Of a stretch of 64,000 bases of DNA, positions 33,624 through 44,623 are shown in pieces. The DNA comes from Ornithodoros turicata. Taxonomy: Eukaryota > Arthropoda > Arachnida > Ixodida > Argasidae. The stretch is from the NCBI RefSeq assembly GCF_037126465.1, contig NC_088204.1, positions 63,859,807 through 63,923,806 of the forward strand, given 5' to 3'. How positions within the stretch are numbered: the stretch's first letter is position 1; each line of letters opens with the position of its first letter. The translations under genes were made by a program, and so were the position numbers. Below the pieces are notes generated by a model that saw nothing but the letters and a program-made list of their open reading frames with translations, searched no databases and was not told the origin of the DNA.

Positions 33624-34913
33624 GCTCGCTCAAAGTATACCGTGGTGGTAGCACCCGGTATCCTGTAAGAAGCTCGAGAAGTGTTCCACCAGGCCGACTC
33701 CACTGTATATAGCTAGCGCTGCAACCTCGATCGTTGTCGCTTTTAACGTTTTGTTTTGCGTGTGCTTTGTTTTCTGATTTCGAAAGTGTTCCATACAAGT
33801 AAGGTAGAGGGAAATGTGTGCACATACCGCGCAATAGGAATAACCGTCTGGCAACGGAGGAAGGCATCCGAGGGAGGGTGTTTCGTGCATGGTCAGGCTC
33901 TGTTTTAGCTGTCAATAAACATATACTTTTATAAAAAGTGGCTCTCGTACATTCGTAGAACAGTAGGTATATTCGCTTTATATACTATTCCTGTGCATGT
34001 CATTCCATTGATCGTACAAATGTAAAAGAATGTCAATCGAACAAGTGTCGTGGTCCTTATAGGATTATTCCTTGTGGACGCCTTTGTCGCTCCATCTTCT
34101 GTCCACCTTTCCTGCGAAGCCTACTAACCTGCTATACATGTGCATTAAGGGCGTCGCTGGTTCGCCTTTACTTTTTCCTTCGCAGTGGGCTGCTTTCCCG
34201 TCTCTCTTCTTTGTGTCCTTCCGCACATATCAAGAGAACCCAGGAGTGGAAAGCCGTAAGCGTCTTGAGCCAGCGTCTCGCGTCTTATGTTGATGTAGAG
34301 TGATTCTATGTTGAAGGAGAGAGGCTGCAGACGCCTACTAATGGCACAATGTTTGTTGGTCTTTCCCCTTTCCCTCTGCGGCCACGTGCCGTTCCCTCTC
34401 CTCTGATTCTCTTAATCTCGTGACAGGAGCCGCACCCAAGTTCTCTCCAGTCCCTGTTCATCGTCATGCGGTCTGCTTTCATTCCAGGACTAATTCCAGA
34501 GTACGAACAAATTGGAAAAAAATACGGCTCGGGAATAATTACGGAACTAATTTTTTTCCGGTTAACGTCGCAACTCCTGTGGAAGTTCTAGAATTTCGCT
34601 CCAATGTCACGGGACACCCACGTGTACGCGTGGTTTCACGCGTGGAATTGTCAAAATCGGTTGTTAATATATTCCAGGGCGAAAAGAAAATGCTCTTCCC
34701 TTCTTTTCCTTTTCATTTTCAGTGCCGCCGAAGATAATGTGAAATAGATATGCGTAGATAGATTAGAAAAGCAGAAAATTACATATACAAGGTTTGCAAC
34801 GTTCGGTGGTGGTGGTGATGATGAAAGGGCTCGCCGGCAACGTTCGGCATTCATTACAGGCGCCATCTGCTCCAATGCGATGGATATACATATAAGCACA
34901 ACGCACACTGCGG
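33624..34913. other. No gene recognised
   Basis: 34797-34855 carries ggtggtggtggtgatgatga and gggctcgccggcaacgttcg, a trace of the type 2 SINE/LINE tail. The rest is unassigned. Confidence 0.35.
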
Positions 34914-34990
34914 ACTACTACTACTACTACTACTAAATGATGACTATGGCCTGGGGTGATTCACACTGAGGAGTTGAAAGAAAAAGAATG
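34914..34990 (+). repeat. Retroelement tail with (act) microsatellite
   Basis: tactactactactactacta followed by gatgactatggcctgggg and tgattcacactgagg, the inverted relative of 21566-21690 and 59020-59130. Confidence 0.5.
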
Positions 34991-35424
34991 CGAAATATAC
35001 TGTGAGACACCCTACGCAGTTTGTGCACAGAATTGGCTCGTAATGCAGTTCACTTTATTCATAATAAACCTCCCCATGTTATGTAAGCATTGAGAGAAGC
35101 GAAAGAGCGCGGACAAGCTGGATACGGAGTGCTGGAAACGGGGGCACCGAAGAGCAGGATGGCGCAAGGCAGATGGCCGTGCGTACTCCCGTTGAATTTT
35201 TATGCTGCTCGTGGATGCGACGAAACGGATTGCAATAACAGAACTGCTCAACAGCGTAACATCGAAAGGCTTCACGTTTCAGGGTTCGGGATTTTGCCAT
35301 GCGGGCGCGCTACGACGTTTATTAACCGTACAGTCTCCTTCCACGGTGTACTAAGACGTCAACAGCGTCAGTCTCGCGTATAGGGATATCGTTACGGATT
35401 GTCGTACCGTGTACCGTGGATCCA
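34991..35424. other. No gene recognised
   Basis: Nothing assignable on either strand. Confidence 0.3.
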
Positions 35425-35550
35425 GGAAGAAATGTCCCCGGAAGAAATGCCCGCGGAAAAAATGTTCCCGGGAAAAAAATGTCCCCAGGAAGAAATGTCC
35501 CCGGAAAAAATGTCCCCTGAGGAATATTCACTTTTGGTACGCGTGGACTA
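35425..35550. repeat. Tandem ~15-bp repeat (ggaagaaatgtcccc)n
   Basis: Six degenerate units, ggaagaaatgtccccg with variants ggaaaaaatgttcccg, then ttcacttttggtacgcgtgg. A shorter inverted copy with the same flank is at 39139-39215. Confidence 0.8.
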
Positions 35551-36339
35551 GTTGACTTCGGACGTTGACTTTTTACTAGGACGGTGGGAATATTTGGATT
35601 TTTGGAACACCGAAGCGATTAATCGTATATCCTATTCCATTTCCGAATCAAATATGGAATTCAATAACGAGAGGATAGAGAGGTAGCCGTGTTGCAGCTG
35701 TGGTAGTCCCCCAGTCTCGGGCGTTTTAAGTTATGGAATTTGATGTTCGAATCCCGAATCGAATTGTTGTTTCTTCTGCCCGGTTGTTGTTCTAAACCGA
35801 ATATATTTGAATACTCACGAAGCTGCACAGGTAAGGCCGGCACAGGGAGGACATAAAACAGAGTGAGCGCTATATCAGCCATACTTACACATACATACCG
35901 TACACGATTATATTCCAACATATGCTGTATATGTATCCGAAACGGTTATTCAACGAGTCGCTTAATTTATTCGTGTTCAATTCCGTTTTAAAATGGCTAT
36001 TCACACACAGCATATCTTTGCCAGGGGGTCGCTGTGGGTGACTAGGGTCAGTTTTGACGCATTTACTTCGTTCTTTCTTGCAATAAAGCCACCTCCAGTC
36101 AAGGGGCTCCCGAGACGCAACGAGTGACACCGCTAGACATGTTGAAATACATTTTTGCCTGTCAATTTTGTTGCTTGCCCCCGTATTTTATTTTCCTCTT
36201 TACATATCACCCTGCACGTCGATCCGCGCACTCTTAAAGGAGCTATGAACTGTACAAAGCGAGCCCCCGACTATGTCGGCCCCAAACGGCGATTTCAAGG
36301 TGTTGTCTGTGACACCTTTTGTATAGGTGAATCTGATAG
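35551..36339. other. No gene recognised
   Basis: cactcttaaagg at 36229-36240 looks like an FB1 end but the following 100 bp do not match. Nothing else. Confidence 0.3.
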
Positions 36340-36571
36340 GTGCGTATCTTCAGCACATAGCACGCTCTTAGCCAACCATCTTCCCGAATGACAACGTTCT
36401 CGCCCATGATTTGCTGATAACGAGAGGCAGAGCCTATTATGTATCTATTATGCACGGCTACAAAATGCTACGCCTCCCGTTTTCAACAAATCGCAGACGA
36501 GAACGTTGTCATTCGGGATGATGGTTGGCTAGGTAGGTGTCATGCAGTGAAGTTCATCTTGAAGAGGGTAA
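36340..36571. mobile_element. Fold-back MITE FB1
   Basis: Left: catagcacgctcttagccaa, cccgaatgacaacgttctcg. Right: gagaacgttgtcattcggga, gatggttggctagg, gtgaagttcatcttgaaga. The inner part holds cctcccgttttcaacaaatc. Confidence 0.75.
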
Positions 36572-36837
36572 AGCAGAACGTTATGTGTACCTCCGCGTTG
36601 GCGTCTGATTGGGTGCTAACATTTTTCAGATGACGTAACGATGGATAGAGGTATCTGGACGGCGGTGCGTCTACTCGCCCGAATACGAAAGAGAGTGCGT
36701 TTTTGTATTAACGCTGCACAAGTTATGAAGGAGAAGAATTGAACAGTAAATTGTAAATAGAATTACTAAGCGTTGAAGAACAATATTACATCTATTAAAC
36801 CCTTAACTAAATACATGTAGATAGGAGTTCTTACCTC
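36572..36837. other. No gene recognised
   Basis: Nothing assignable. Confidence 0.3.
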
Positions 36838-36950
36838 CTTTAAAAAAGAACTTGACATGCTCCTAGCCAATCCGAATGATATCGTTCTCTCCTGATTTGT
36901 TGAAACTGGGCGGCGTACGTCTTTCTGTGACACTTTACATTTTTGTTAAT
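36838..36950. mobile_element. FB1, left arm only
   Basis: taaaaaagaacttgacatgc, ctcctagccaa, gaatgatatcgttctct, gatttgttgaaac match the FB1 left arm. The right arm is missing, and a SINE tail starts about here. Confidence 0.6.
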
Positions 36951-36956
36951 TAGCAG

Positions 36957-37052
36957 AGAAAAAGTTTATCCGTGCTACCACCGCGAAGCAACTGTTGCTA
37001 TACGCGGTGTACAGACATGGACAGAGAACAGCAGGAAGGAGGGTGACAGGGG
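36957..37052 (-). mobile_element. SINE, 3' part, split by a hAT element
   Basis: The reverse complement gives cccctgtcaccctccttcct, gctgttctctgtcc and gcaacagttgcttcgcgg, matching the tail at 59920-60020. The rest of the SINE is at 38468-38650. The two halves are separated by the hAT element 37053-38467. Confidence 0.8.
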
Positions 37053-38467
37053 CAGGGCCGGCGATAGAGGGGGGGGGAGTAAGGCGACCGCCTTAGGCCC
37101 CGCGCTTGCATAGGCCCCGCGCATGCCTAACGGGGCAGGCCTAGCAGGCCTAGCGGGTGTGACGTCCCTCGTTTCCGATGCCGAAGGGGACGGAGCAAAA
37201 AATTAACGAAGAAAAGGGGATACACCCAATGTGGGCACCCGCAGAGGTGAGAAGGAATAACAACCATACACTTCGTTAACAGTAACGAACTTGATTTAAC
37301 ACGAACACAACGAAACGCGTATTATTCACTTTCCATGATAGATGAGAGAAATCGCGACAATAATATAATTGAGATAAAGCGGGCATGATATACTTTAAAT
37401 GGACAGTTATGCAACACGCGCGGGAATCGAACAAGTGAATCGTGTGCAAACGTGAGAGTCACAACAAGCGGCAAGAGTGACTGACCTTGATTTTGCGCAC
37501 CCCGACGACGCCACATCTTCATCAGGCCATGGGCGATGGCGTGGCAGACGAGCCCTGAAGACGACTTCGGCAGTGACCTACGCGGCCGGCTTTCCATGCT
37601 GTTGCTTTCGGTTGTTGCTTCCGTCGATCTTCATCCGCTCTGGTCTCCATTCTTGGTCCACGGCCGGGTCAAACAATAGCGAAGACGGCGACTTAGCGGC
37701 AGGCCTACCGTCCCACTTGGAGGCTCGGTCCCAGGAGCTCGGCTACCGCCCTCGTCGATCCGTCTCTCCGCTCATCACATCGTCGTCGGGTGCACCTCTT
37801 TCCGGTCAGTCACCGCCAGCTGGGCCTCTATGTCGTAATTTCGGCTGCCCGGACGTCAGCGCTAGCGAAGGAGACTTCGGGGACGAACCCTCAGGTCGAA
37901 GGTGGGTTCCAGGCATCAAGGCGCCGCCGTCGTCCATCTCTCTCCGTTCGGGCTCCCGCTCGGGATCACATATATCGGTGACTCTTCGCTGGTTTCGACC
38001 CTCGACGCAAACTACGACGGACTCTTTCAGCGACTGTCTCACTCTCTCCCGAAGTCATCCATCTCTTATATAACCTTCTCGCGCCATGTCACAGTCCAGG
38101 TCAGTCACGTACGCCAAACCAAAAACACATGTGCGTCTGACACTGCATTCGAAGAACGCTGCCTTCTACACAAAGCCGCCTACAGGGGAAAACAACACTG
38201 TCTAAGGGGGAGCAGATGTCACCCCTCCCATGGAGAGACATTGCGTACACGTCAAATAAAGTTTTATGGCTTTCAACTGTGAAGGAACCCGAGCTCCAGC
38301 GAACGCCTGAAACTAACAGGGCGCGCTGTCCCTTTGATGTTAGAAAATTGGAAAAAATCTGTGAAACCGATTTTATCAAGAAACTCGGATCGTCACACGG
38401 GGCCTGTGAAGCAGGCCGCGCGATGTGCCTTTGCCTCAGGCCCCGCACACTCCTAGCACCGGCCCTG
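37053..38467. mobile_element. hAT-type element with perfect 8-bp TSD, inside a SINE
   Basis: gacagggg occurs at 37045-37052 and 38468-38475. Ends are cagggccggcg and caccggccctg. Subterminal ccttaggccccgcgc and ctcaggccccgcaca are inverted relatives. The 1415-bp interior holds a GC-rich 198-codon plus frame (37477-38073), Ser/Pro/Arg-rich, which I cannot assign. No hAT transposase motif was found, so the element is probably non-autonomous and may carry captured DNA. Confidence 0.85.
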
Positions 38468-38650
38468 GACAGGGGGTTAGTATGCGTCCAGGGTCGACTT
38501 CAGGGCGAAGTGTGCCGACACTCGTCTGGAAAGTCTGAGAGAAGACGTCAGACAGCACAGCCGGTACGGGGATTCGAACACGCGCCACCTCCCATTCTCG
38601 GCGTGAAAGGCAATCATCCAACCGCTATTCCACGCGAGCTGGTACAGAAA
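38468..38650 (-). mobile_element. SINE, tRNA-like head and body, split by a hAT element
   Basis: On minus: gcgtggaatagcggttgga (A-box region), gcctttcacgc (a loop that would read TTC, glutamate-like), gtgttcgaatcccc (B-box), ccggctgtgctgtctgac, actttccagacgagtgtcgg, ctgaagtcgaccctgga, actaaccccctgtc. It continues into 37052-36957 after the hAT insert. Confidence 0.85.
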
Positions 38651-39138
38651 AATGAACGTCCCGCTTTTAATTCCCTCAAAACCTCAATCCCTTTTCTTTT
38701 CTTCTTTTTTTTATTTTTTTTCTATCACATCATATCCTTCAAACCTGAAGCGATAGCTGTGTCATGATGCCTAAAATCTACAGTCGCAAAATCCCAGCGT
38801 ACCGATTGCACACCAGTCACTGTGACGTCACGCAGGATATACTTCTTAGTATAAGGAGAAAGAAACAAAATAAGAATATCCCAGCCACGTGTGCACGTTG
38901 TATCAACAGACGTGACAATTGATTGCGGCGTATTCTCTACGCGAAATTGTTTGGACTCAATATTACAGGATATGCCGCATATAATAGACACTCTTTTTAG
39001 TGAAAAGTGGCTTAAGTGAAAGTGGCCTTAAGCTTGCCAAGTAAAAATACTTAATAAGTCGTTAGGTAATTTAGTATTTATTTTGAGTCCCAGGTCTTCA
39101 AGACCGGCAATATCGCAACCGGGGATTTCGCAACAATT
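38651..39138. other. No gene recognised
   Basis: A T-rich stretch at 38690-38720. Otherwise nothing. Confidence 0.3.
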
Positions 39139-39215
39139 CCACGCGTACCAAAAGTGGACAGGGGACATTTCTTCCGGGAACATTTTTTTCCGGTTCCCGT
39201 GTACTGTACCGGGAC
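39139..39215. repeat. Inverted partner of the 35425-35550 repeat
   Basis: ccacgcgtaccaaaagtgga, ggggacatttcttccgggaa, catttttttccgg and cgtgtactgtaccgggac reverse-complement the 35400-35550 block. Only two units remain here. Confidence 0.7.
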
Positions 39216-40447
39216 GTTGAAAAGTTGTTTACTAAAACTAACGCTTCTTGGTTGGCAGTGCTCAGGGAACGAGCTTGGCTTTTATAGCCCACACCCGGGG
39301 GACAGGCTTCCTTAATAGGGAGCAGATCCCACCGGCGTCACAGCGGTGGGCGCCGGCCACCCCTGGAACTATTCGCGCGTTCTGGCGTATATGACCACGT
39401 GTCTTTGTTTTGCCCACCAGTTGGCGGATCGCGTGGCAATGACGTAAATCACGGAGACCTCTGTATGTACTAGCTATTCCGGACTGGTCCAGGACGGCAA
39501 GCAGATGAGTGATTGCGTAATATAGGAAACGTACTGCAGGTGAAAATGTCAAATGTGCTTTTCGTTGCAAAACGCCAATTACTTTTGTGGTAATACCTTT
39601 GAACACCATTAGTGAAACATCGAACGCCATACCCAGGTCACCTACGAGTGCATGCGGGAGTGTGGTGATGATGCCGGCCCTGATAGAATGAGATCAGTTT
39701 TGGCATTCGACTATAAAACTTGTAAAAGCTGTAAAACATGGAATGCAGGTTCACATCAATGCATCTCTCTATATTTTTTAAATTTGCTTATAAAAAAATC
39801 GTCTTCTACATTCATCCATCACTTATCCGGCTTTCATTGTATGTTTACGTCGTAATGTGACATCGTGCACAACCTAGAGGATTGTTTCCGTTGGTGGGCG
39901 CTTTCAAATAAATAAATATAGCGGCGTGTCCTTTCCCACTTACAAGTTTCTCTCTCTTCATGATTACAACCGTGATTAAACCATCTCATTCTGAACTTCA
40001 ATTTATCGTCGTTCGAAATTAGGAGAACTCGAGTTGCAGCCATCTATGTCACGTTTAACGCACACTGAACTATGTGTCACGTTGCTTATTTCCCCCCTTG
40101 GCTGTTTCTCTCGTTCGCACTCATCGAGTATCAAGTACGATCCGGTTCCTCAAGCCCACGTGGAGGAGTCTCTTAATCGATCTGTCCCCGGAGCGAAGCA
40201 TAATTGAGAGCTTTCTTGGCGAGCACTCGAAGAGCGCCGTAATAAATCGTGCGGAACATACAGAGCACATTACTGATAAGGCGTTTGGAAGTGATAGGAA
40301 TGGCTGCTTGTCTGTGTGTACAGTAACAGTCGGTTTCGTTCGTGCCTTCAGTGTGTCGTAGCGTTTCTCTTACCACGACACCAATTCACGTTTACGATGA
40401 AGCAAGAGGAATGAACGCACGATTAATGGAGTTCGTTTTTTATGTCG
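39216..40447. other. No gene recognised
   Basis: Nothing assignable. The minus frame 39262-39630 shows no domain. Confidence 0.3.
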
Positions 40448-40615
40448 CACTCTTAAAAATGAACTTCACCGCATAGCACGCTCCTAGCCAACCGTCATCT
40501 CGAATGATATCGTTATCTGCCCTGATTTGTTGAAAACGGGAGGCGTATGCCTTTTTTCTGACACTTATGCTGTTCATAATGTCGCAAAAAAGGCATACTT
40601 CTCCCGTTTCCATCA
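40448..40615. mobile_element. Fold-back MITE FB1, right arm decayed
   Basis: Starts cactcttaaaaatgaacttc, then catagcacgctcctagccaa, gatttgttgaaaacgggagg. The inner hairpin ggcgtatgcc/ggcatacttctcccgtttc is kept; the outer right arm is lost. Confidence 0.75.
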
Positions 40616-40734
40616 AACCCAATCCGCCCAAATGCGCTCAAATCCGCTAGATTTGACGATATGTAACTGAAGTGAATGATAATGGCTAGATATGTCTTCG
40701 GAAAACCCCAATTCGTATTGCAGTGTAAGCAGTG

Positions 40735-41026
40735 TATTATAACTAATCCAAATATATAATATGCCTATTATTTTGCCTGTTGTGTTTCTGTTGCCCTCGG
40801 CATAATACCCTTACTCAAGGGTGTTGCCTTGCCTGGTGGTGTAGGCATACACCAAAAAGGGAGTCAGTTAGGGTACCGCTGGATTACACCAAAAGAGGTG
40901 TTTTGAGGACACCCTTTCTGAGGGGTGTAGTTTTGCCAGAGGGTGTATATACGTATACACCAAAAAGAGAGTCAGTTAGGGTATCGTCAAAGTACACTCA
41001 AAATGGAGTTATATTTTTTAGAGTGT
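40735..41026. mobile_element. End of a ggtgta TIR element, inverted relative of 27140-27420
   Basis: Reverse complement of the left ~290 bp of the element at 27140: gccctcggcataataccctt, ccaaaaagggagtcagttag, ggtaccgctggattacacc, gaggggtgtagttttgcc, closing gagttatattttttagagtgt. Identity looks higher than that of the TIR pair at 27140/28510. Confidence 0.75.
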
Positions 41027-41724
41027 GTGACGCTGCTCCCCAGAAGGCGATGTGACGCACATCCCTGATGCGGCTGGGATCGCAGCAAGCTCTTGTATCT
41101 GCAACGAAAGCCACTTCAGTGTTGTGTGTCCGGGGAGTAGCACCTCAACGGCGCTTCGCAACACCGATATTTTGATTGTTTCGACTACCAGGTCCGTACC
41201 ATTCTCATTATATCTCTGCACTAGCTGTTATGCTCAACCACTTCAGATAGCCTTCAGTGTTACGTGTAGACAAGACGCTGCTGCAACTGCATTGAGTAAT
41301 TGAGTGATGATGAGCACGGCATGCCCGGACTTGCAAAAGTTTACTCTTTGTTACCCTGTAAAGTTAATCCAAACCACCACAGTCGCTTTGTAATTCGACT
41401 TCCTCATAAAACTTTATCCTTCTAATATGACTTCTTCGGTGGTCGAAAGGAGTGCCGCTATGGGCATCCTGCACGCTCGCTCAATCTCTCTCTCAATGAC
41501 ACGATGCAAATGCGAGGCGGACGCATCTTAGAAATCCGCCCCTTCCTTTCTGCCATCGGTAACTTTAGAGATTACCTACGTCTTTCCAGACTCTGGTATT
41601 TAGATCAGCGAAACCCCAAACAGATTAACGAGGAACGGTCTGATGCTCCTGCTCGTGCCTGTAATGTTAATGTAACGTGCCTCTTGGAAAATCCTCCGTG
41701 CTAATCTCAGGTAGGCCTCACAAA
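41027..41724. other. No gene recognised
   Basis: A 66-codon plus frame at 41504-41704 is unassigned. Confidence 0.3.
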
Positions 41725-41880
41725 GCTTAACTGTGCTTCCTCTGGCAGCATAACTATATCTAATTTGCTAATCGCGGATCGGCTTAGCTGTGCTTCCTCT
41801 GGCAGCATAACTATATCTAATCGCGAATCGGCTTAACTGTGCTTCCTCTGGAACCACAACTTTATCTCAATTATATGAAG
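41725..41880. repeat. Tandem repeat, ~55-65 bp unit, three copies
   Basis: Each unit contains cttaactgtgcttcctctgg, cagcataactatatcta and atcgcggatcgg. The units start near 41730, 41783 and 41830. The third is degraded. Confidence 0.75.
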
Positions 41881-42284
41881 GATTACGTTCATGCGATGCT
41901 CACTGCCGTGAATTTACCTCTACCGAAATAGAACCTACCTCGTCTCATCCCATTACCGTTGTTTTGCTTGTTCGACACTTGGAGGTAGAGGACGGGGAAG
42001 TGTTCCATGCAGCACGACGCTGTGGCAGCGACGAGATTTACTATGGCCTTTTGCAACATAACTCCTACACCCACCGGCACGTACGCGTACACGTGAAGTG
42101 GCAGCGCGCTGTGTATTCGTGCGCGACGAATCTCAGCCTCATGCAAGAGTGATGTCATGAAGCGTCACAGTATAATATGCAGCGCATCATGGCAGATGCT
42201 GGCGCACACATGGCGTTGCAGACTCCGAAAAAGCGACACAGACATACAAAGGATGTTACCAACAGGAACAACCGATATATTCTG
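41881..42284. other. No gene recognised
   Basis: Nothing assignable. Confidence 0.3.
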
Positions 42285-42435
42285 ATGATGAAGTGAGGAG
42301 GTTTTCCACACTAGGAGTGGAACGCTACCCCATAGCTAGGAGGTCTAATATGAGTGGTGTCAATGATGAGTGATGACGATGATGAGCGATGACGATGAGA
42401 GATAATGTGAATGATCGGAGCGGCGATGGCGAGGA
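42285..42435 (-). repeat. Retroelement tail with gatgac microsatellite
   Basis: ttttccacactaggagtgga, acgctaccccatagctagga and ggtctaatatgagtg, then gatgacgatgatgagcgatg. Inverted copy of 22790-22945. Confidence 0.7.
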
Positions 42436-42850
42436 TGTTACCAAAAAGCAATAATAATAATGCTATACAGCAGAAATTCTAAATGGGTGCATGGTAGACG
42501 TCCAACATGAGTGGCAGTTCATGCGAAGCTGCTTCAACCAGGAATGCTGGGCTGCAGGCGGCCACCTCCGCAAGACCCTGTGGTTCACAAGAGGCAACGA
42601 GTCGACTTCAATGCGATACACGCAGTATGAAGGGATGGATGAAAGATGTCACGGAAGGGTGAACTATACTCCGGGAAGCGGCGGTTGTTGCGTCATCCAG
42701 ACGTCATTACCTTGGTTGTCTAAGATTGTCTGGGAAGGAGCCTGGTTAACCTGTGCTGTGCTGTGTCGATACGTTTCTTATGACGGGTTTACTAATGTCT
42801 ATCTTCTGGGGAACGGGAGTGACGACTAAATGACTGTTCTTCGCCTATAT
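42436..42850. other. Unassigned, open 112-codon frame
   Basis: The plus frame 42491-42829 stays open but shows no domain, signal peptide or repeat. An ataataataat run lies at 42449-42460. Confidence 0.3.
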
Positions 42851-42943
42851 GCGCGCTCCACACTTCTAAGACAAAACCTCCCCACATAGCACGGTGAGGC
42901 CAACCATTGCGTAGAATGATATGGTTTTCATTCCTGCACTTTA
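42851..42943. mobile_element. FB1, left-arm fragment
   Basis: cacatagcacggtgaggcca, accattgcg and gaatgatatggttttc recall the FB1 left arm. It is cut off by the adjoining poly-G tract. Confidence 0.5.
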
Positions 42944-43070
42944 AAAACAGAGGGGGGGGGGGGGGGGGGTGTCGAGGTAGCTTGCCGTTGTTGGCCGCAC
43001 TCAGGTGGGCATCGTCACGACTATAGCCAAAAAAAAGGAAAAGAAAGTGGGAGAAAGGGGAGTTGAGGAC
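42944..43070 (-). repeat. LINE-type 3' tail with long poly-C
   Basis: On minus: ttttggctatagtcgtgacg, atgcccacctgagtgcggcc, aacaacggcaagctacctcg, acacc and a run of about 18 C. Inverted copy of 31340-31432. Confidence 0.7.
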
Positions 43071-43088
43071 TTCAAAGTGATGTAGAGG

Positions 43089-43351
43089 CTTTAAAAACAG
43101 AGCTTGACCGCATAGCACGCTCGTAGCCAACCATAATCCCGAATGACAACGTGCTCTCCCTCGATTCGATGAAAACGGGGGCCGTACGTCATTTTTGTGG
43201 CCATTATGAACTGCACAATGCCACAAAAGTGGCGTACGCCCCCCGTTTTCAGCTATTCAGGGGAAAGAAGGATGTCACTCGGGATGACAGTTGGTGAGGA
43301 GCGTGCTATGAGGCAATGGCGCGTGTACTGAAGTTCATTTTTAAGAGTGTG
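43089..43351. mobile_element. Fold-back MITE FB1, most complete copy
   Basis: The left arm runs from ctttaaaaacagagcttgac through catagcacgctcgtagccaa, cccgaatgacaacg and gatgaaaacgggggccgtac to cgtcatttttgtggc. The right arm mirrors this and ends gaagttcatttttaagagtg. The loop is near 43215. No coding capacity. Confidence 0.8.
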
Positions 43352-43445
43352 ATTTGTGGAAAGAGCGGGGCGTACGCCTTTTTTGTGACAATTAACATAA
43401 CCGCCTAAATATCACAAAAAGCCTTACGCCTCCCAACAAAAGAAG
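43352..43445. mobile_element. FB1, inner hairpin only
   Basis: gggcgtacgccttttttgtg is mirrored by cacaaaaagccttacgcctc. It directly follows the complete FB1 copy. Confidence 0.55.
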
Positions 43446-44492
43446 TTTGAAGAAATCCAACAGAGATTACCCACTCACAGCGCTAGGCGTACAAGCTAAA
43501 AGCGGGTTGGTACATAAAGGGCCGGTGAAACACTTTCCTCTGCGATTGGTTGCACGACAAATAACATGTGCGTTCTTGCTGAAAAAAAGAAAAGAAGAAA
43601 GGAGATCTTGATGACTTGGAGACTTGCAGAGCTCTTGATGGAATTTTGATTTCCACACTGTCCCTCTCACTCCTTCTGGTATACCATGAGAGAATGAGTG
43701 AGGAGCACGTCATATAGCGGCTTCGCGGCGCTAACACGGAGCCAAAAACGTCGAGTCGTAGGTCACGAACTTACACGAAGAAATGTGAGCTGTCGGCTGC
43801 TCCCTATATGCTGGGCTCCTTACGTCACGGCAGCAATTACCTTACCTTAACCAGCCATAGTACGGACTAAAAATGGCATTTATTCTATTTCGTATTATAG
43901 ATCGACCTTGCAGAAAGCCTGAGGCTGCATTCACACTGGCCAACTTTCTGCATCAACTCCAACCACTGTCTTATGATCAACTTGGAGACGTTGCCCTCTC
44001 CGCTCCAACCACCGACCAATTTTGCTTCTGCTCATTCGACGACAGGGCAATATCCCTTGAAAAAAAAAAGTTTCTATGGATATCTGCTTGAACTTTTCTG
44101 CGAAAGAAATGTGTACAAGTTTCGTTCTTTACCAAGTTGTTCACAATTCATAATTAATTCGCAGGAAGTCCAGAGCATCTGAAATTTCGTCCTCATAATG
44201 TAGACTTCCGGAAGACACCTGCCGGAAAGAAATCACGTATAGATCACGTGGCAGTGCTCCCTCTTTGTCATTGGCCAGAACAAGTTTTCGGTCGACGACA
44301 GATTCGGAGAGTCAGTCGTGGTCGGTGGTGTCGGCCGACTGGGACTAACTTCAAGGTTGGTCATAGCTGGTGCAGAAAGTTGGCCCGTATAAACGTCATC
44401 ATGATTTATGCTAAGATGTCGTAATAATAACTTGAACAGTACGCCCCAGATCCGCAGCATATGAGAGGTTTCAGTGTCGTCATTCTAGTGTC
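43446..44492. other. No gene; SINE tail scrap
   Basis: 43711-43740 (catatagcggcttcgcgg, cgctaacacgg) matches the end of the type 1 SINE tail. The rest is unassigned. Confidence 0.35.
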
Positions 44493-44623
44493 TATTCAAT
44501 GAACCCCCCTTTCCCCCACTCCTTCCTGCTGTCCTCTCTGCACCTGTCCTCATCTGTACGCCGCTTATAGCCACAGTTGCTTAGCGGCGCTAACACGAAA
44601 GTAAAAAAAAATATTCAATGAAC
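44493..44623 (+). mobile_element. 5'-truncated SINE tail with 12-bp TSD
   Basis: tattcaatgaac occurs at 44493-44504 and 44612-44623. Between them are cccccactccttcctgctgt, ctgtacgccgcttatagcca, cagttgcttagcggcgct, aacacgaaagt and an A-run. These equal the tail of the SINE at 59708-60020. Confidence 0.85.

Noticed and set aside
35322..35531. Minus-strand frame with repeated FFPGTFLPG-like peptide
   Set aside because: It is the translation of the 15-bp tandem repeat, whose length is a multiple of three. No start context or domain supports a gene.
37477..38073. 198-codon GC-rich plus frame inside the hAT element
   Set aside because: Low-complexity Ser/Pro/Arg composition with overlapping open frames on both strands, as expected of GC-rich DNA. 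No domain recognised.
42491..42829. 112-codon frame as a host exon
   Set aside because: No domain, no splice-site pattern I could support, and flanked by repeat tails.
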